64,000 bases of DNA from Epichloe hybrida (taxonomy: Eukaryota; Ascomycota; Sordariomycetes; Hypocreales; Clavicipitaceae). The position numbers and the translations under genes were made by a program. This document shows, one piece after another, positions 51,201 to 62,319 of this stretch (positions within the stretch are counted from its first letter, which is position 1; each line of letters starts with the position of its first letter). The stretch is from contig JAFEKR010000003.1 of NCBI GenBank assembly GCA_019022495.1, forward strand, positions 2,046,001-2,110,000. Reading direction: 5' to 3'. A model generated the notes under the pieces. It ran no database searches, was not told where the DNA came from, and saw only the letters and a list, made by a program, of their open reading frames with translations.

Positions 51201-51578
51201 TAAGGGATTTACTTATGTATACTTTCCTTTAATCCGATTTTTATTACGTTTTTAGGCTCCTTTAGCCATAAAGAAAAGAGAGAGTGCTAGTGTAGCTTCC
51301 TTTAAACCTTTAGATAATAGATAGTCTAACTTTAGCTAAAGAGTGAAGCCACTAAAGGGATGCATATAATGTAATTAGACGCATTATAAGCTACCCCGCT
51401 CTGTTAGTAGTAGCACTACACTATAGCCTTACTTTTCCCCCTTTTTACTTACTTTCTCTTCTAGCTAGATTTCTCTCCTTCTCCCTTTTCTCTTCTCTCT
51501 TAGTTATTAGCTATTATTATTAACTTTATTGAATTTAACCTCGTTACACTAGTATAACGTTCCTTGGTGGAACTAACA
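48263..51578 (+). mobile_element. RIP-degenerate Copia (Ty1/Copia) retrotransposon, 5'-truncated
   Basis: Plus-strand translation, ignoring stops, gives the ordered remains of a fungal Copia polyprotein. First comes the region after integrase (LLVFRAYL, NKVYYYLAKRQVYKAL, TYIVKMPYSLAKF at 48.5-48.9 kb). Then comes reverse transcriptase at about 49.65-50.15 kb (KKSRLI, DITQAYVQSQITLNRL, VIKPLYRIVEA, YNPCLLI). Last is RNase H at about 50.5-51.0 kb (SLTNNKDLSSQIKYII, KRVTYSALISKLYSM). Nearly all stops are TAA/TAG in place of Gln. The element starts in mid-integrase with no 5' LTR, so it joined the sulfatase-like gene by rearrangement or partial deletion, not by clean insertion. A 391-base 3' LTR follows. 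Confidence 0.85.
51188..51578 (+). repeat. Probable 3' LTR of the Copia element
   Basis: The stretch begins TGTGGATTCCTATTAAGG and ends CCTTGGTGGAACTAACA, so it has TG...CA termini. It follows directly after the RNase H remnant and retains a pyrimidine-rich centre. No second copy exists in the window to prove the ends. Confidence 0.6.
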
Positions 51579-51584
51579 ATATTA

Positions 51585-52260
51585 CTTTAAGCTTTATAAT
51601 TCTAAAGCTTTAAGAAGTTATACATAGTAACTTTATATATCTTATTATAATAATATATAAAGAAAGAATATAATAGAAAATATTTATAATATTTATAATA
51701 TTTTAATCGATTCTTAATAGTATATTTTAGTTACCCTATATAGCTTAAATAAGCTATAGAAATAAGTTTAACTTATTTTTAAAAATAATAGTAAGACTAA
51801 CTTTTATATAATATACTATACTTATTATAAGGTATACAGACGTAAGGGGGTTTTTCTTCCTAGTATAGGGTTTTCCCTCTTAACTAAGCAGTTAGAGTAC
51901 TAGGACTAGCTACTTAATTAGCTATCTAGCGTAAAGAATATATATATACTTATTATAAGAGATTTAATAACTTTAATAACTTTAATAACTTTAATAACTT
52001 TAATAACTTTAATAACCTTGATTACTATTATTACTATTATTACTATTATCTTACTTTTATTATTATTTTAAAAAACATAAAAAAGAAAACATTTTTATAA
52101 TATTAATATTTTTAAAAACCTTAAAATACTAAGTTATTAAAAACTATAGCTTTTACTATAGTAATTTACTTATAATTACTAGTATTTATATTTTATTTAT
52201 TTATTAGTTATATATATTTTATTAAACTTTAACACTAATAATATTCTAAGTAATATTAGT
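51585..52260. repeat. Dispersed repeat, copy A (shared with 54,050-54,560 and hAT 3' end)
   Basis: The segment starting ATTACTTTAAGCTTTATAAT recurs at 54,055 with only scattered transitions. Its second part (from about 52,060, AAAAAACATAAAAAAGAAAA to TTTAACACTAATAATATT) is also present in the hAT element at 60,049-60,220. It includes six copies of a 9-base unit AATAACTTT at 51,965-52,018. It appears to be the 3' part of a related non-autonomous or deleted hAT element. Confidence 0.75.
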
Positions 52261-52965
52261 ATTTTAAGCTATTCTAAGCTATTCTAAGCTAGTATAAGCT
52301 AGTATAAGCTATTATAAGCTATTATAAGCTATAATATACTATTATAACCTAATATATGCTATTATAAGCTAATATAAGCTAACATAAGCTAATATAAGCT
52401 ATTCTAAGCTATTCTAAGCTAATATATGCTACTATAAGCTAATATAAGCTAACATAAGCTAATATAAGCTATTCTAAGCTATTCTAAGATAATATAAGCT
52501 AATATAAGCTATTCTAAGCTATTCTAAGCTAACCTAAGCTTAGTATAAGCTATTATAAGCTATATTAAGCTAGTATAAGCTAGTATAAGCTAGTATAAGC
52601 TAGTATACGCTATCTTAAGCTAATATAAGCTAGTATAAGCTAGTATAAGCTAGTATAAGCTAGTATAAGCTAGTATACGCTATCTTAAGCTAGTGTAAGC
52701 TAGTATAAGCTAGTATAAGCTAGTATAAGCTAGTATAAGCTAGTATAAGCTAGTATAAGCTAGTATAAGCTAGTATAAGCTATCTTAAGCTAGTGTAAGC
52801 TAGTATAAGCTAGTATAAGCTAGTATAAGCTAGTATAAGCTATCTTAAGCTAGTATAAGCTATCTTAAGCTAGTATAAGCTATCTTAAGCTAGTATAAGC
52901 TAGTATAAGCTAGTATAAGCTAGTATAAGCTATTGTAAGCTATAATAACCTATAATAAGGTACTT
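52260..52965. repeat. 10-bp satellite array (AGTATAAGCT type), about 70 units
   Basis: About 700 bases consist of a 10-base unit ending TAAGCT, with variants TAGTATAAGC, TATTCTAAGC and TATCTTAAGC arranged in local higher-order runs. One base of phase is lost near 52,541. It follows dispersed repeat copy A exactly as the shorter array follows the homologous segment in the hAT element, so it is a hugely expanded subterminal repeat. Confidence 0.95.
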
Positions 52966-53089
52966 GTAGTAAGCTAATTAGTAGTTTATTTTATGTAATT
53001 ACTTTAGTTTACAGTTTTTTTTTAAATAAGTAATAATAATAATTTATAGAAATAGAAAATAATTAATAAAAATAGTAAATAATATAATA

Positions 53090-53840
53090 AGAAGGTTTTT
53101 CTTTAAGCTATATTAGTAAAATAAAGTATTAAGTATAGTAGTATTATTAAAAAGTTATAATATTATATATAACCCTAGTTATAGTAAAATTAACAAAATA
53201 GTATAATATCATAAATTATATAACTAATTAGATAAAATAGCTAATAATATAAGGGTTCTATTAACTAATTTTCTATTAATCCTAATAATAACCTTAGTTA
53301 ATAAAAAGTTATACTTTTTTTTACCTAACAATACATTTGTATTGTTTGTAGTTAGTGTAGTTACTACAAATTAATTTGTATTTATTATATTTACTACAAA
53401 ATAATTTGTATTGTATTTTATTTGTATTGTATTTTATATTGTATTGTATTTAATATAATACAATACAAACAATACAATACAATACACATTGTAGTGCAAT
53501 ACTCTGAGTGTATTGTAGTTTTTTTTTGCTTGTAGTGTAGTGTAGTTAGTGTAGTTACTAACTACACTAACTACAAAAACTACAAATTAGTGTTAGTAAA
53601 AAAAGTGGGTCTTTTTATTATATAATGTTATTATAAGGATTAAAAGAAAGCTAGTTATATAGAAGCTTTTATTATTACCTATTTTACTTAATTAGTTATA
53701 GAATTTATAATATTTACCTTTTTTAAGAATTTTACTATAACTAGGGTTATTTATAATATTATACCTTTTTAATAATACTATTATACTTATTACTTTATTT
53801 TACTAATATAACTTTAAGAAAAACTAACTTATTCTTTTAT
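53090..53840. repeat. Foldback element (imperfect palindrome with about 200-bp arms)
   Basis: The arm at about 53,090-53,290 is matched by the reverse complement of about 53,635-53,840; for example ACCCTAGTTATAGTAAAATT near 53,172 pairs with the sequence around 53,735. The loop holds short GTAGTTAGTGTAGTTAC palindromes and (AATAC)n runs. It codes for nothing visible and fits a MITE or foldback transposon. Confidence 0.85.
53485..53503 (-). repeat. hAT-like terminal sequence inside the foldback loop
   Basis: Read on the minus strand, the stretch ending CAATACTCTG gives CAGAGTATTG, close to the CAGAGCATTG termini of the hAT elements to the right, and lies next to AATAC pentamers as theirs do. 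It may be the right end of the element that owns the 52.3-53.0 kb satellite. Confidence 0.5.
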
Positions 53841-54049
53841 TTACTATTACTACTAATTATTTACTATTTCTATAATTTATTATTATTATTTTAATTAAAA
53901 ATACCCTAAACTAATATAATATAATTAGTTAATAAATCTAAATAAATAATAAGAAGTTAATAAAGTATATACTTAGTATTAATATATTATTAGTTATATA
54001 ATAAGAACTTTAAAAAAGCTTAAACTATTTATTTACTATTTAAACTAAT

Positions 54050-54567
54050 TAAATATTACTTTAAGCTTTATAATTTTAAAGCTTTAAGAAGTTATATATA
54101 GTAACTTTATATATCTTATTTTAATAATATATAAAGAAAGAATATAATAGACTAATATTTATAATTTATTAATAGATAACTAATAGTATTATTTTAATTA
54201 CCCTATATAGCTTAAATAAGCTATAAAAAATAAGTTTAACTTGTTTTTAAAAATAATACTAGGACTTAGTTTTATATAATATACTATACTTATTATAAAA
54301 GCTTTAATAACTTTTATAACCTTAATTACTATTATTACTATAATTACTATTATTATTATTTTAAAAAAATATAAAAGAGAAAACATTTTTATAATATTAA
54401 TATTTTTAAAAACCTTAAAATACTAAGTTATTAAAAACTATAGCTTTTACTATAGTAATTTACTTATAATTACTAGTATTTATATTTAAGTTATTTATTT
54501 ATTATTTATTTATTATTAAACTTTAACACTAATAATATTATAAGTAATCTTAGTAATCTTAGTAATC
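54050..54567. repeat. Dispersed repeat, copy B
   Basis: This is a near-duplicate of 51,585-52,260 in the same orientation, ending in TAACACTAATAATATTATAAGT but without a satellite array behind it. It stops at the TG that begins the neighbouring LTR-like sequence. Confidence 0.75.
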
Positions 54568-55034
54568 TGTAAGGGCTTAGGCTTTGCCTAAGCATTGTCC
54601 GTATAACAGTTAGAGAGGGGAGTGGCAAAAGCAGTTAGGGTAAGGAAAGAAGGCTTATATAAGTAGCCTAAGGGGTATAAGGGGCACTACTAGGGATAGC
54701 CTCTTACCTTTTCTCCTTTCTCCTTAAGTCTCTTAATACTATATTAATACCCTATTATAGTTGCCTAGGGGCTAGTCTATAATAATTAAGAGACTTCCTT
54801 TAGTCCTTTTTAATAACTACTAAAAGATATAATAGAGATACTAATAGATATATTAGACACGCTTTAACTATAAGACTAACCTAGCTAGGGGATAATAACT
54901 CCCCTATCTAACGCTATAGCACTACTAGTAGCTTAATAGGCCTAATTTAAAACGCTCTAACTTATACTTTATAAGCAAATAGCAAAGCTTACGCGCCTCT
55001 AATAACATATAGCTATAAATACTATAGGACCTTT

Positions 55035-55042
55035 AACCTAAC
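55035..55042. repeat. 8-bp target-site duplication, left copy (AACCTAAC)
   Basis: AACCTAAC lies immediately outside the left terminus CAGAGCATTG and is repeated exactly at 60,756-60,763. An 8-base duplication is diagnostic of hAT transposition. Confidence 0.95.
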
Positions 55043-55142
55043 CAGAGCATTGTTGTATTGTATTGTATTGTATTTTTTGGCCCTTCGATGTATTGTATTG
55101 TATTATATTGCCCTATATATTATATTGTGTATTGTATTGTAT

Positions 55143-56100
55143 TAAAAATACAATACAATACAATACAATGTATTATTAGGGGGAAAAAAAAGTGGAGTAT
55201 TATATGAATTCATTATATAGTAGATTTTTTAAGTAATTTAATTATAGTATTCTTATTCTTATATATAATTTAGTTATTTATTTAAAAATCTATAAAGTTT
55301 TAGCTTATTTATAAAAGTAAGCTTATTATAGATATTATATACCTTAATAAAGTAATTCTTAGTTTAGTTTATAGAATGATTTTTTTTATACTTTTTAAAA
55401 GTTCTTTTATCTTAATATCTTTTTTCTTGGATTTACTATTACTTTTATTATATAAAAAAATACAATACAATACAATACAATACAATATAATGTATTATAT
55501 GATATTAAGGGTAGTATATATATCTTAAATATATTAGATTTTAAGCGTAATCTAAACATAGTATTCGTATTTTTATAAATAATTTAGATATTTATTTAAA
55601 ATTCTATCAAGTTTTAGCTTATTTAGTAAAGTAAGCTTATTATATATATAGGGTAGCTATATATGGTTTATTTTTATCTTATCTTATACCTTAATTTATT
55701 TACTATATTTAAAAGGTTTTTTTAACTTTATATCTTTTTTATAGGATTTATTAATGATTTTATTATATAAAAAATACAATACAATACAATACAATACAAT
55801 ATAATACAATACAATATAATGTATTATATGATATTAAGGGTAGTATATATATCCTAAATATATTAGATTTTAAGGGTAATTTAAATATAGTATTCCTATT
55901 TTTATAAATAATTTAGAAATTTATTTAAAATTTTATAAAGTTTTAGCTTATTTAGTAAAGTAAGCTTATTATATATTTAGGGTAGCTAAATATTATATAT
56001 TAGAATATAGGCTTATACTTTAATTTTTTTTCTATCTTATAAAGGTCTTTTTACTATTCTATTATTTTTTATAGATTTACTACTAATTTCTATACCTTTT
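55143..56100 (+). repeat. Three direct repeats of about 320 bp in the hAT 5' region
   Basis: Units start with an (AATAC)n run at about 55,143, 55,459 and 55,772 and continue through GTATTATATGATATTAAGGG, a block around TTAGATTTTAAGGGTAAT and GTTTTAGCTTATTTAGTAAAG. The second and third units are closest to each other. Subterminal direct repeats of this kind are known transposase-binding platforms in hAT elements, but that role is inferred here. Confidence 0.85.
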
Positions 56101-56596
56101 TTAGCTTTTATTATAATAATTACCCTAAAGAAATTATTTAATATTCTTAATTAATAAGATATTAAATCTAAAGAAAAATATACTAATATAAGTAAACTTT
56201 TTAAAAAATATAATAAAATATTTTATCTTAAATAAAACTTTCCTAGGTTTAAAAGAATTTTTTTTTAGATTTATAATATACTTTTTTAACTTTATAGGTT
56301 TTTTAAATAAAAGAATAAGTAAAAAGTCTATAAAAAAGTTTCTTAATACTTATCTTAATTAAAAATACTTATTTTAATTTAATAACTAGACTTTTTAATA
56401 GTTTATATAAATATAATAAAAAGCTTTATAAAAGTCTTAGCTATATATATTTTATATAGTTTTATATAATTTTATATAATAAAATTAGCTTTTTTTAAAT
56501 AAAAGAAAATAGTATTTTAAATATAAAAAAAAATAATTTACTATATATTTATATATAAGATATAATTCTCTTATAATAAAGAATATAAATAAAAAA

Positions 56597-56985
56597 ATCA
56601 GTCTGAAAGGGTTCATGCTTCAGCAAGCAATTGGAAGTATTATCTCGCTCTTTTTCCCTATAAATCATAAAATCAAAAATCCAAACATAGGAAGCACCCG
56701 TTATTTGTTATTGCCAGTTCTTTCGATTTAGTTTCTTTTAAATTTTAGTTATAAAAACTCCAGTCCCTTTGAAATCTAAACCTCAAAACAGAACATATTA
56801 AAATGAAATAACAAAAACACAAAGGAAAGAAAAGAAAAACAATTTAGTTAAATTAGCAAAATATCTGCAGTGTCAGTAAAACAATTTGGCTTGGTTCCTT
56901 TATTCTTTTCGATAAGCAGCCTGGGGCTAGCAGCTGAGAAAAGACCTAAAATCAAGTTGCCAGTTCTTAAAATCATATATATTTA
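56597..56985 (+). other. Unmutated (CpA-rich) island inside the hAT element
   Basis: Unlike its surroundings, this stretch is full of CA and TG dinucleotides and even CAGCAAGC and GGGGCTAGCAGCTG, and carries no sign of RIP. It has no convincing reading frame. It lies upstream of the transposase coding remnant and could be the promoter/leader of that gene, or a piece of unique DNA that was never duplicated and so never targeted. Confidence 0.7.
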
Positions 56986-57049
56986 CCTATAATTTATTTA
57001 ATTTTTAGTTATCTAAAATTAATTTAAATAAAGAAAGGGTAATTATATG

Positions 57050-59846
57050 TTTTTGTTTATAGCTTAATTATACTTTTACCTTTAAAAGTAAGGCTAAGAG
57101 ATTCCAAGCTTCTAATAGAATATCCTATTATAAGCTAAAGCATAAGGATATTACTACTTCTAAATTAGAAGAAAAACAACCTAGTAAGATAATAAGTAAG
57201 TTATATTATCTAATAACTATCCTATATCTTATTACTAATATTATAATAGTGCTAGAAATCCAGCCACAATCGCTAGGCTAATTATCTTTAACATCCTTTT
57301 TTCCTACTAAAAGGGCTTGAAATTCTATAATTTCCTTAGAGGAATTTTCATTAGAAAAGGCAATTAATCTAGTTATAAGATTTATACTAGAAAATAACAT
57401 TGCTTTTGCTATTGTTAATAGTAACTCCTTTAAAGAATTACTAAATTATTATTCTAGGTAAGTAATGCATTTTTTCTTATACTATAATATATATATATAT
57501 AAGCTAACTTAAACTTAGGAATAATAATTTAGCTTCTTTGCTAAGTTATAGAAGTATTGCACATAGAATTCATACTATGTATAATATTTCTAAGCAGCAA
57601 ATCATCTAGAAAATCCAATATAATCTTCAAAATCAAGGATCTATATCTATTTAGTTAGATATCTAGACTTCTATTAATTCTAAGTCCTATTTAGGTGTTA
57701 TAGCTAGTTAGCTAGACCTAAACTTTAAACTTGAATATAAGCTTTTAGGTAAGTAAATCCTATTATTCTATTATAACTATAAGGTAAGTTATAAGGTAAG
57801 TTATAATTATTATACTAATTATCTTATATTATAGGATTTGAATATGTATCAAATTCTCACACTGGAGCTTATATTCATGAATCCTTTAATAAAATGATTC
57901 AAGAATATCAGCTTAAGCCAAAGATAATCTCAAGGTATGTTAGCTATTATCTTTTATATTATATAACCTTTTACTAATAAAATAATACTAGTTTTACTAG
58001 AGATAACGGGTCTAATAATAATACTTTTATGTTTTCTTATATTAATAAGAACTATAAAAGTACTATTATAGAAGAACCTTATGATATCCGATGTATAGCA
58101 TATGTTTTAAACATTATTGTAAAGGATATTATAACGAATTTTATTAAATTAACGTCTTCTAAAGAGGATTTAGAAGCTTTTAAGAATAGTGAGTTTTTAC
58201 ATTATTCTATAGAAGATATCTCTTCTATTAAAGAGAGACAAGATTATAAGGAATTCAAATCCTTAGCAAATGGTAAGTAATTTATTATCATTATTATTAG
58301 TATTATTACTAATATTTTCATAGGAATCCTTGGTAAAGTTAAAAGGGTTGCTATTATTATCAAGAATAACTAAGGATTATATAAGACTTAGTTAAAATCT
58401 TTACGTAAGGCAAAAAATGAAGGCTATATTGCTAAAAATTGCAATATTATAAGAATTCCTTTAGGTAAGTTATCTTTATTATATATATCTTATTTATAAT
58501 ACTAATTATATCTTTAGCCAATGAAACTAGGTGGAATTCAACCTATAAGATAATTAATACTTCTTTAGAGCTTAAAGAAGCTATTATTCTTCTTAATAGG
58601 GAGTCTAATATTATAGCTCTTAAGGATGCTATACTAACTACCTAAGAATAGGCAGATTTAGCTACCCTAAGCAGCATATTAGAGGTTTTTTATAAACCTA
58701 TTATTATACTTTAAAGCTAGAAGTATAATACTTTAGGTTTAGTCCTACTTTTCATTATTAGGATATATAAATATCTTAATAATATAAAAGAGAACTAAAA
58801 GGCTTATCTTTACTAGGTATATATATTACTTTCTTGTATTATATCCTTTATATATTAACTTATAATAGGAAGCTTATAGCCCTTAAGGCAAGGCCTTTAT
58901 AGCATCTATAAATATTAGCTTAAATAAGCTAGCTAATTATTTTCCTAAAGATATAGGAAATAATTACTTCTTATATTAGCCTTATCTATATGCTATATTA
59001 TTAGACCCTTAGCTTAACCTTCTTACTATAAAGGAGAAGCTAAAGCTAGGAGATTAAACCTTAGAAAGGTTAATAAAAAACCTTAAAAAGGATTATAATT
59101 TGTAAGTATTATATAATAATCCTTTCTTAATCATAGTTTTAATATACTAATATATAATATTATTAGGATTTTACCTCTTTATAAAGAGAACTAAGCTAAT
59201 ATTAATATTAGCAAGCAAGATTAACACGCAAATACCTAATTTATAGTTAATCTTGCAGGGCCTAGTTAACCTAGGACTTTTAAAAATCCTAGGCCTAAGC
59301 CTAAAACTAACCTTTATAAAGGTTTATTTCCTAATAAGAGGGAAAAGTCTATTTAAAAGAATAGAAAAAAATGAGATTTTTACTTATACTAAGCTAGATA
59401 TTTAAGAAGATAAGGTAAGTAAATCCCTTTCTTATATTAATAATCTTATTAATATATTAATATTATTATAGGAGGATATCTTTAAATAGTGGGAAGATAA
59501 TACTAAATCTTTCCTTATTTTAAGTATTATTACTAGGAAATACCTAGCTATTCCTACTACCTCTAGTGCTATAGAAAGCACTTTTAATACTAGAGGTAAT
59601 ATTCTTATAAAGAGACAAACTTCTTTAAAGAATTTTACTTTAAAGGAATTAATCTTATTAAAGAATTAGGAAAAGGAAGGAAATATTATTACTAAGCAAT
59701 ACTTAGAGCTTTATAAGTATTATAGCTCTGATTCTAAAGAGTCTATATCTTCTTTAAAGGAAGATTTTAACTTAGGTAAATCTAATGATTTACCTAATAT
59801 TAAATCTTTCTCTAAAGATGATATTTATTCTAATTCAGATCTTTAA
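57050..59846 (+). pseudogene. hAT transposase gene with introns, inactivated by Gln-to-stop changes
   Basis: Boundaries were read by eye. The N-terminal part gives SLEEFSLEKAINLVIRF and FAIVNSNSFKELLNYYS. The next exon gives SISIQLDIQTSINSKSYLGV, the hAT LDxWTS catalytic region with Gln or Ile for Trp. Another exon has TRDNGSNN and CIAYVLNIIVKD, matching the DNASNN and C-H-x-LNL blocks. The 3' end has the dimerisation domain, QWEDNTKSFLIL and YLAIPTTSSAIESTFNTRGN, ending SNSDL at 59,846. Several GTAAGT...TAG introns separate the exons (for example at about 58,273-58,322 and 58,467-58,517). Stops in exons are TAA/TAG at positions where Gln fits. The stretch at 58,029-58,280 is fully open and keeps CpA sites. 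Confidence 0.85.
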
Positions 59847-60296
59847 GTAAGTTATTATAAGGGTTTTTTCCTAGTTTAGTCTAGTTTTCCCTTAATAAAT
59901 TTTTTTATATTTACAAATGTTTTCCTATATTTTACAGTATTTTTACTATTACTATTACTATTACTATTACTATTATTATTACTATTATTATTATTATTAC
60001 TATTATTATTATTACTATTATTATTATTACTATTATTATTATTTTAAAAAAACATAAAAAAGAAAAGTATTTTATTTTATTAATATTTTTAAAAACCTTA
60101 AAATACTAAGTAATTAAAAAGTATAGCTTTTCTTATAGTAATTTCCTTATACTTATATTTATATATAAGTTATTTATTTACTATTTAATTTTAATTAAAC
60201 TTTAACACTAATAATATTTTGAGTTATATAAGCAATATAAGTAATATATATATAAGCTATTAGAACCTATTATAATGTATCATAATTTATAATGTA

Positions 60297-60590
60297 TTAT
60301 AAGCTATTATAAGCTATTATAAGCTATTATAAGCTATTATAAGCTATTATAAGCTATTATAAGCTATTATAAGCTATTATAAGCTATTATAAGCTATTAT
60401 AAGCTATTATAAGCTATTAAGCTATTATAAGCTATTATAAGCTATTATAAGCTATTATAAGCTATTATAAGCTATTATAAGCTATTATAAGCTATTATAA
60501 GCTATTATAAGCTATTATAAGCTATTATAAGCTATTATAAGCTATTATAAGCTATTATAAGCTATTATAGAGTATTATAAGCTATTAAAA
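60297..60590. repeat. 10-bp satellite (ATTATAAGCT)n in hAT copy 1, about 27 units
   Basis: The units are nearly perfect; one is shortened near 60,417. The homologous array in the inverted copy at 62,320-62,460 has only about 12 units. Confidence 0.95.
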
Positions 60591-60755
60591 GGTATTAAAT
60601 AAACTATATATACCTTATAATAAAGGAATTTAACTTAAAACTAAAAAAAAGAAAAAAAATACAAAACAATACAAATAATACATGTATTATATTGTATTGT
60701 AAAATTTTACATGTATTATATTATGTAATGTATTGTATTGTATTGCAATGCTCTG

Positions 60756-60763
60756 AACCTAAC
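60756..60763. repeat. 8-bp target-site duplication, right copy (AACCTAAC)
   Basis: It lies immediately outside the right terminus CAATGCTCTG and is identical to 55,035-55,042. Confidence 0.95.
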
Positions 60764-62319
60764 TGCCTATTATAGCCTAGCCTAATGCCCTAATAGTTAA
60801 CCTTACTTTACCTCCTGCCTTTAACCTAGCCTTAACTATACCTAGGGTAAAACAAAAACCTATCCCTATAGGTAACCTATATAATAGTAATAAGGCCTTA
60901 TTTACTATATAGAGGTTCCTAATAGAATATAAACTATAGGTAAATAAGGACTTTATTAAAACTAATAAGAATAGCTAGATATTTATTTACTAGAACCTAT
61001 TCTCTAAAGTCTAGTCCTAGGTAGTTACTTTCTTTAAATAAGGTAGTATTTATAATTTTAACCTAGCTAAATTCCTAGAATACCTTAGGTCTATGTTCTT
61101 TAATTTATATAAATAGGAGATAGCCCTTATAGAGCTTAACTAGATAAAATAAGGCCTAGGGGAGCTATTTTCTATGTTCTTTATTTACTTTATAAAGAAG
61201 CTCTTATTAGTAAGAGGGGATTATTAAGGGAATAATATAAAGCTAGTAAAGCTTTAATAAGCGCTTAATAAGCGTTTAAAAGAAATTAGCATAGGCTAGG
61301 GTATTAGCTAAAGTGTGTAGCATATAGCTATTACATAGTATTATAAGATTATAGTTAATATTAAGGCCTTTACTATAGAGGATAAGTACTAGTCCTAATG
61401 TAAACTATAGCTAGCTAAACTTATACCTTAGACTAACTATAAGGGTAATATGCTAATAACTAGGGTGCGTGTAGTAAGGACTTAATTAGGAAAATAAAAT
61501 AGGCTAGTTAAGAAGAAGAAAGGTCTAAAGCTTACTATAAATATATAATAGGCTAAATAGGTATTAGAAGTAAAGTTAGCTAAATATCACTAGGAGGGAT
61601 ATTACTTATAATGTAAATCTAAGGACTACTATATTTAGGAGTGTACTTTTCTCTTACCTTATTACCTATAGGTTAGTATTAACTTATATAGAGTAAATAA
61701 GGAAAGCGTAAATAAAAAGGTAAATATTCCCCCTATAGAAAATAAGTAGCCCCTAAGTAAAGTCTTATATAGGGGTAAGGAAGCTAACTATATACTATAA
61801 TATAGGATAACTATTTAAGCTATATAGAGTTAAAGTAAGATATAGTATAATATATAGACTAACTGCTATTCTTAATTCCTATACTCTTTAATATATATTA
61901 TTATATTAATATCTAGATTAATTATAGTTATAATTATTATAGTGCTATAAGTAAGTTAGTAGCAAAATAGTTTAGCCTAGAGCTTATATATTTACTAAAG
62001 AGAAGGCATATTTAGACTATAGTAAAAATAGAAAGAAGGGAAAGAGGGTATAGGAGGACACCTCCTTAATTACCTATATAGTACACACTAGAATAGATAT
62101 TAATAGCTAGGAGTTATTAGTGTATTTATATGTTATCCTAGGCCTTATATAAGATATTATACTTAGGATCAGAGCATTGCAATACAATACAATACATCTA
62201 AAATTTTACAATATAATACAATACATGTATTATTTGTATTGTTTTGTATTTTTTTTTCTTTTTTTTAGTTTTAAGTTAAATTCCTTTATTATAAGGTATA
62301 TATAGTTTATTTAATACCT

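Larger units (their letters stand above)
55043..60755 (+). mobile_element. hAT DNA transposon, complete by its ends, 5,713 bp, inactivated
   Basis: The termini are CAGAGCATTG (left) and CAATGCTCTG (right), perfect 10-base inverted repeats followed inward by AATAC/GTATT pentamer runs. An 8-base target duplication AACCTAAC flanks it. The interior contains, in order, three direct repeats of about 320 bases (55.14-56.1 kb), an AT-rich part, a CpA-retaining island (56.6-57.0 kb), an intron-containing transposase gene (about 57.05-59.85 kb), trinucleotide runs, and a 10-base satellite (60.3-60.6 kb). The transposase carries many TAA/TAG codons at Gln positions, so the copy cannot make protein itself. 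It sits inside an older gag fragment. Confidence 0.93.
54568..62169 (+). mobile_element. LTR-element fragment (LTR-like start plus gag), split by the hAT insertion
   Basis: The two parts, 54,568-55,042 and 60,756-62,169, become contiguous when the hAT element and one target copy are removed. The first part begins TGTAAGGGCTTAGGCTTTGC and looks like an LTR start. The second part translates on the plus strand to a gag-like sequence with a decayed zinc knuckle at about 61,603-61,645 (YYLQCKSKDYYIQEC). There, two Tyr residues stand for the first Cys and the His of C-x2-C-x4-H-x4-C, and TAA/TAG stands for Gln. The hAT inserted into it, so this element was here first. Confidence 0.6.

Noticed and set aside
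52260..52965. CRISPR-like regular array
   Set aside because: The unit is only 10 bases with no unique spacers and the host is a fungus; it is a satellite.
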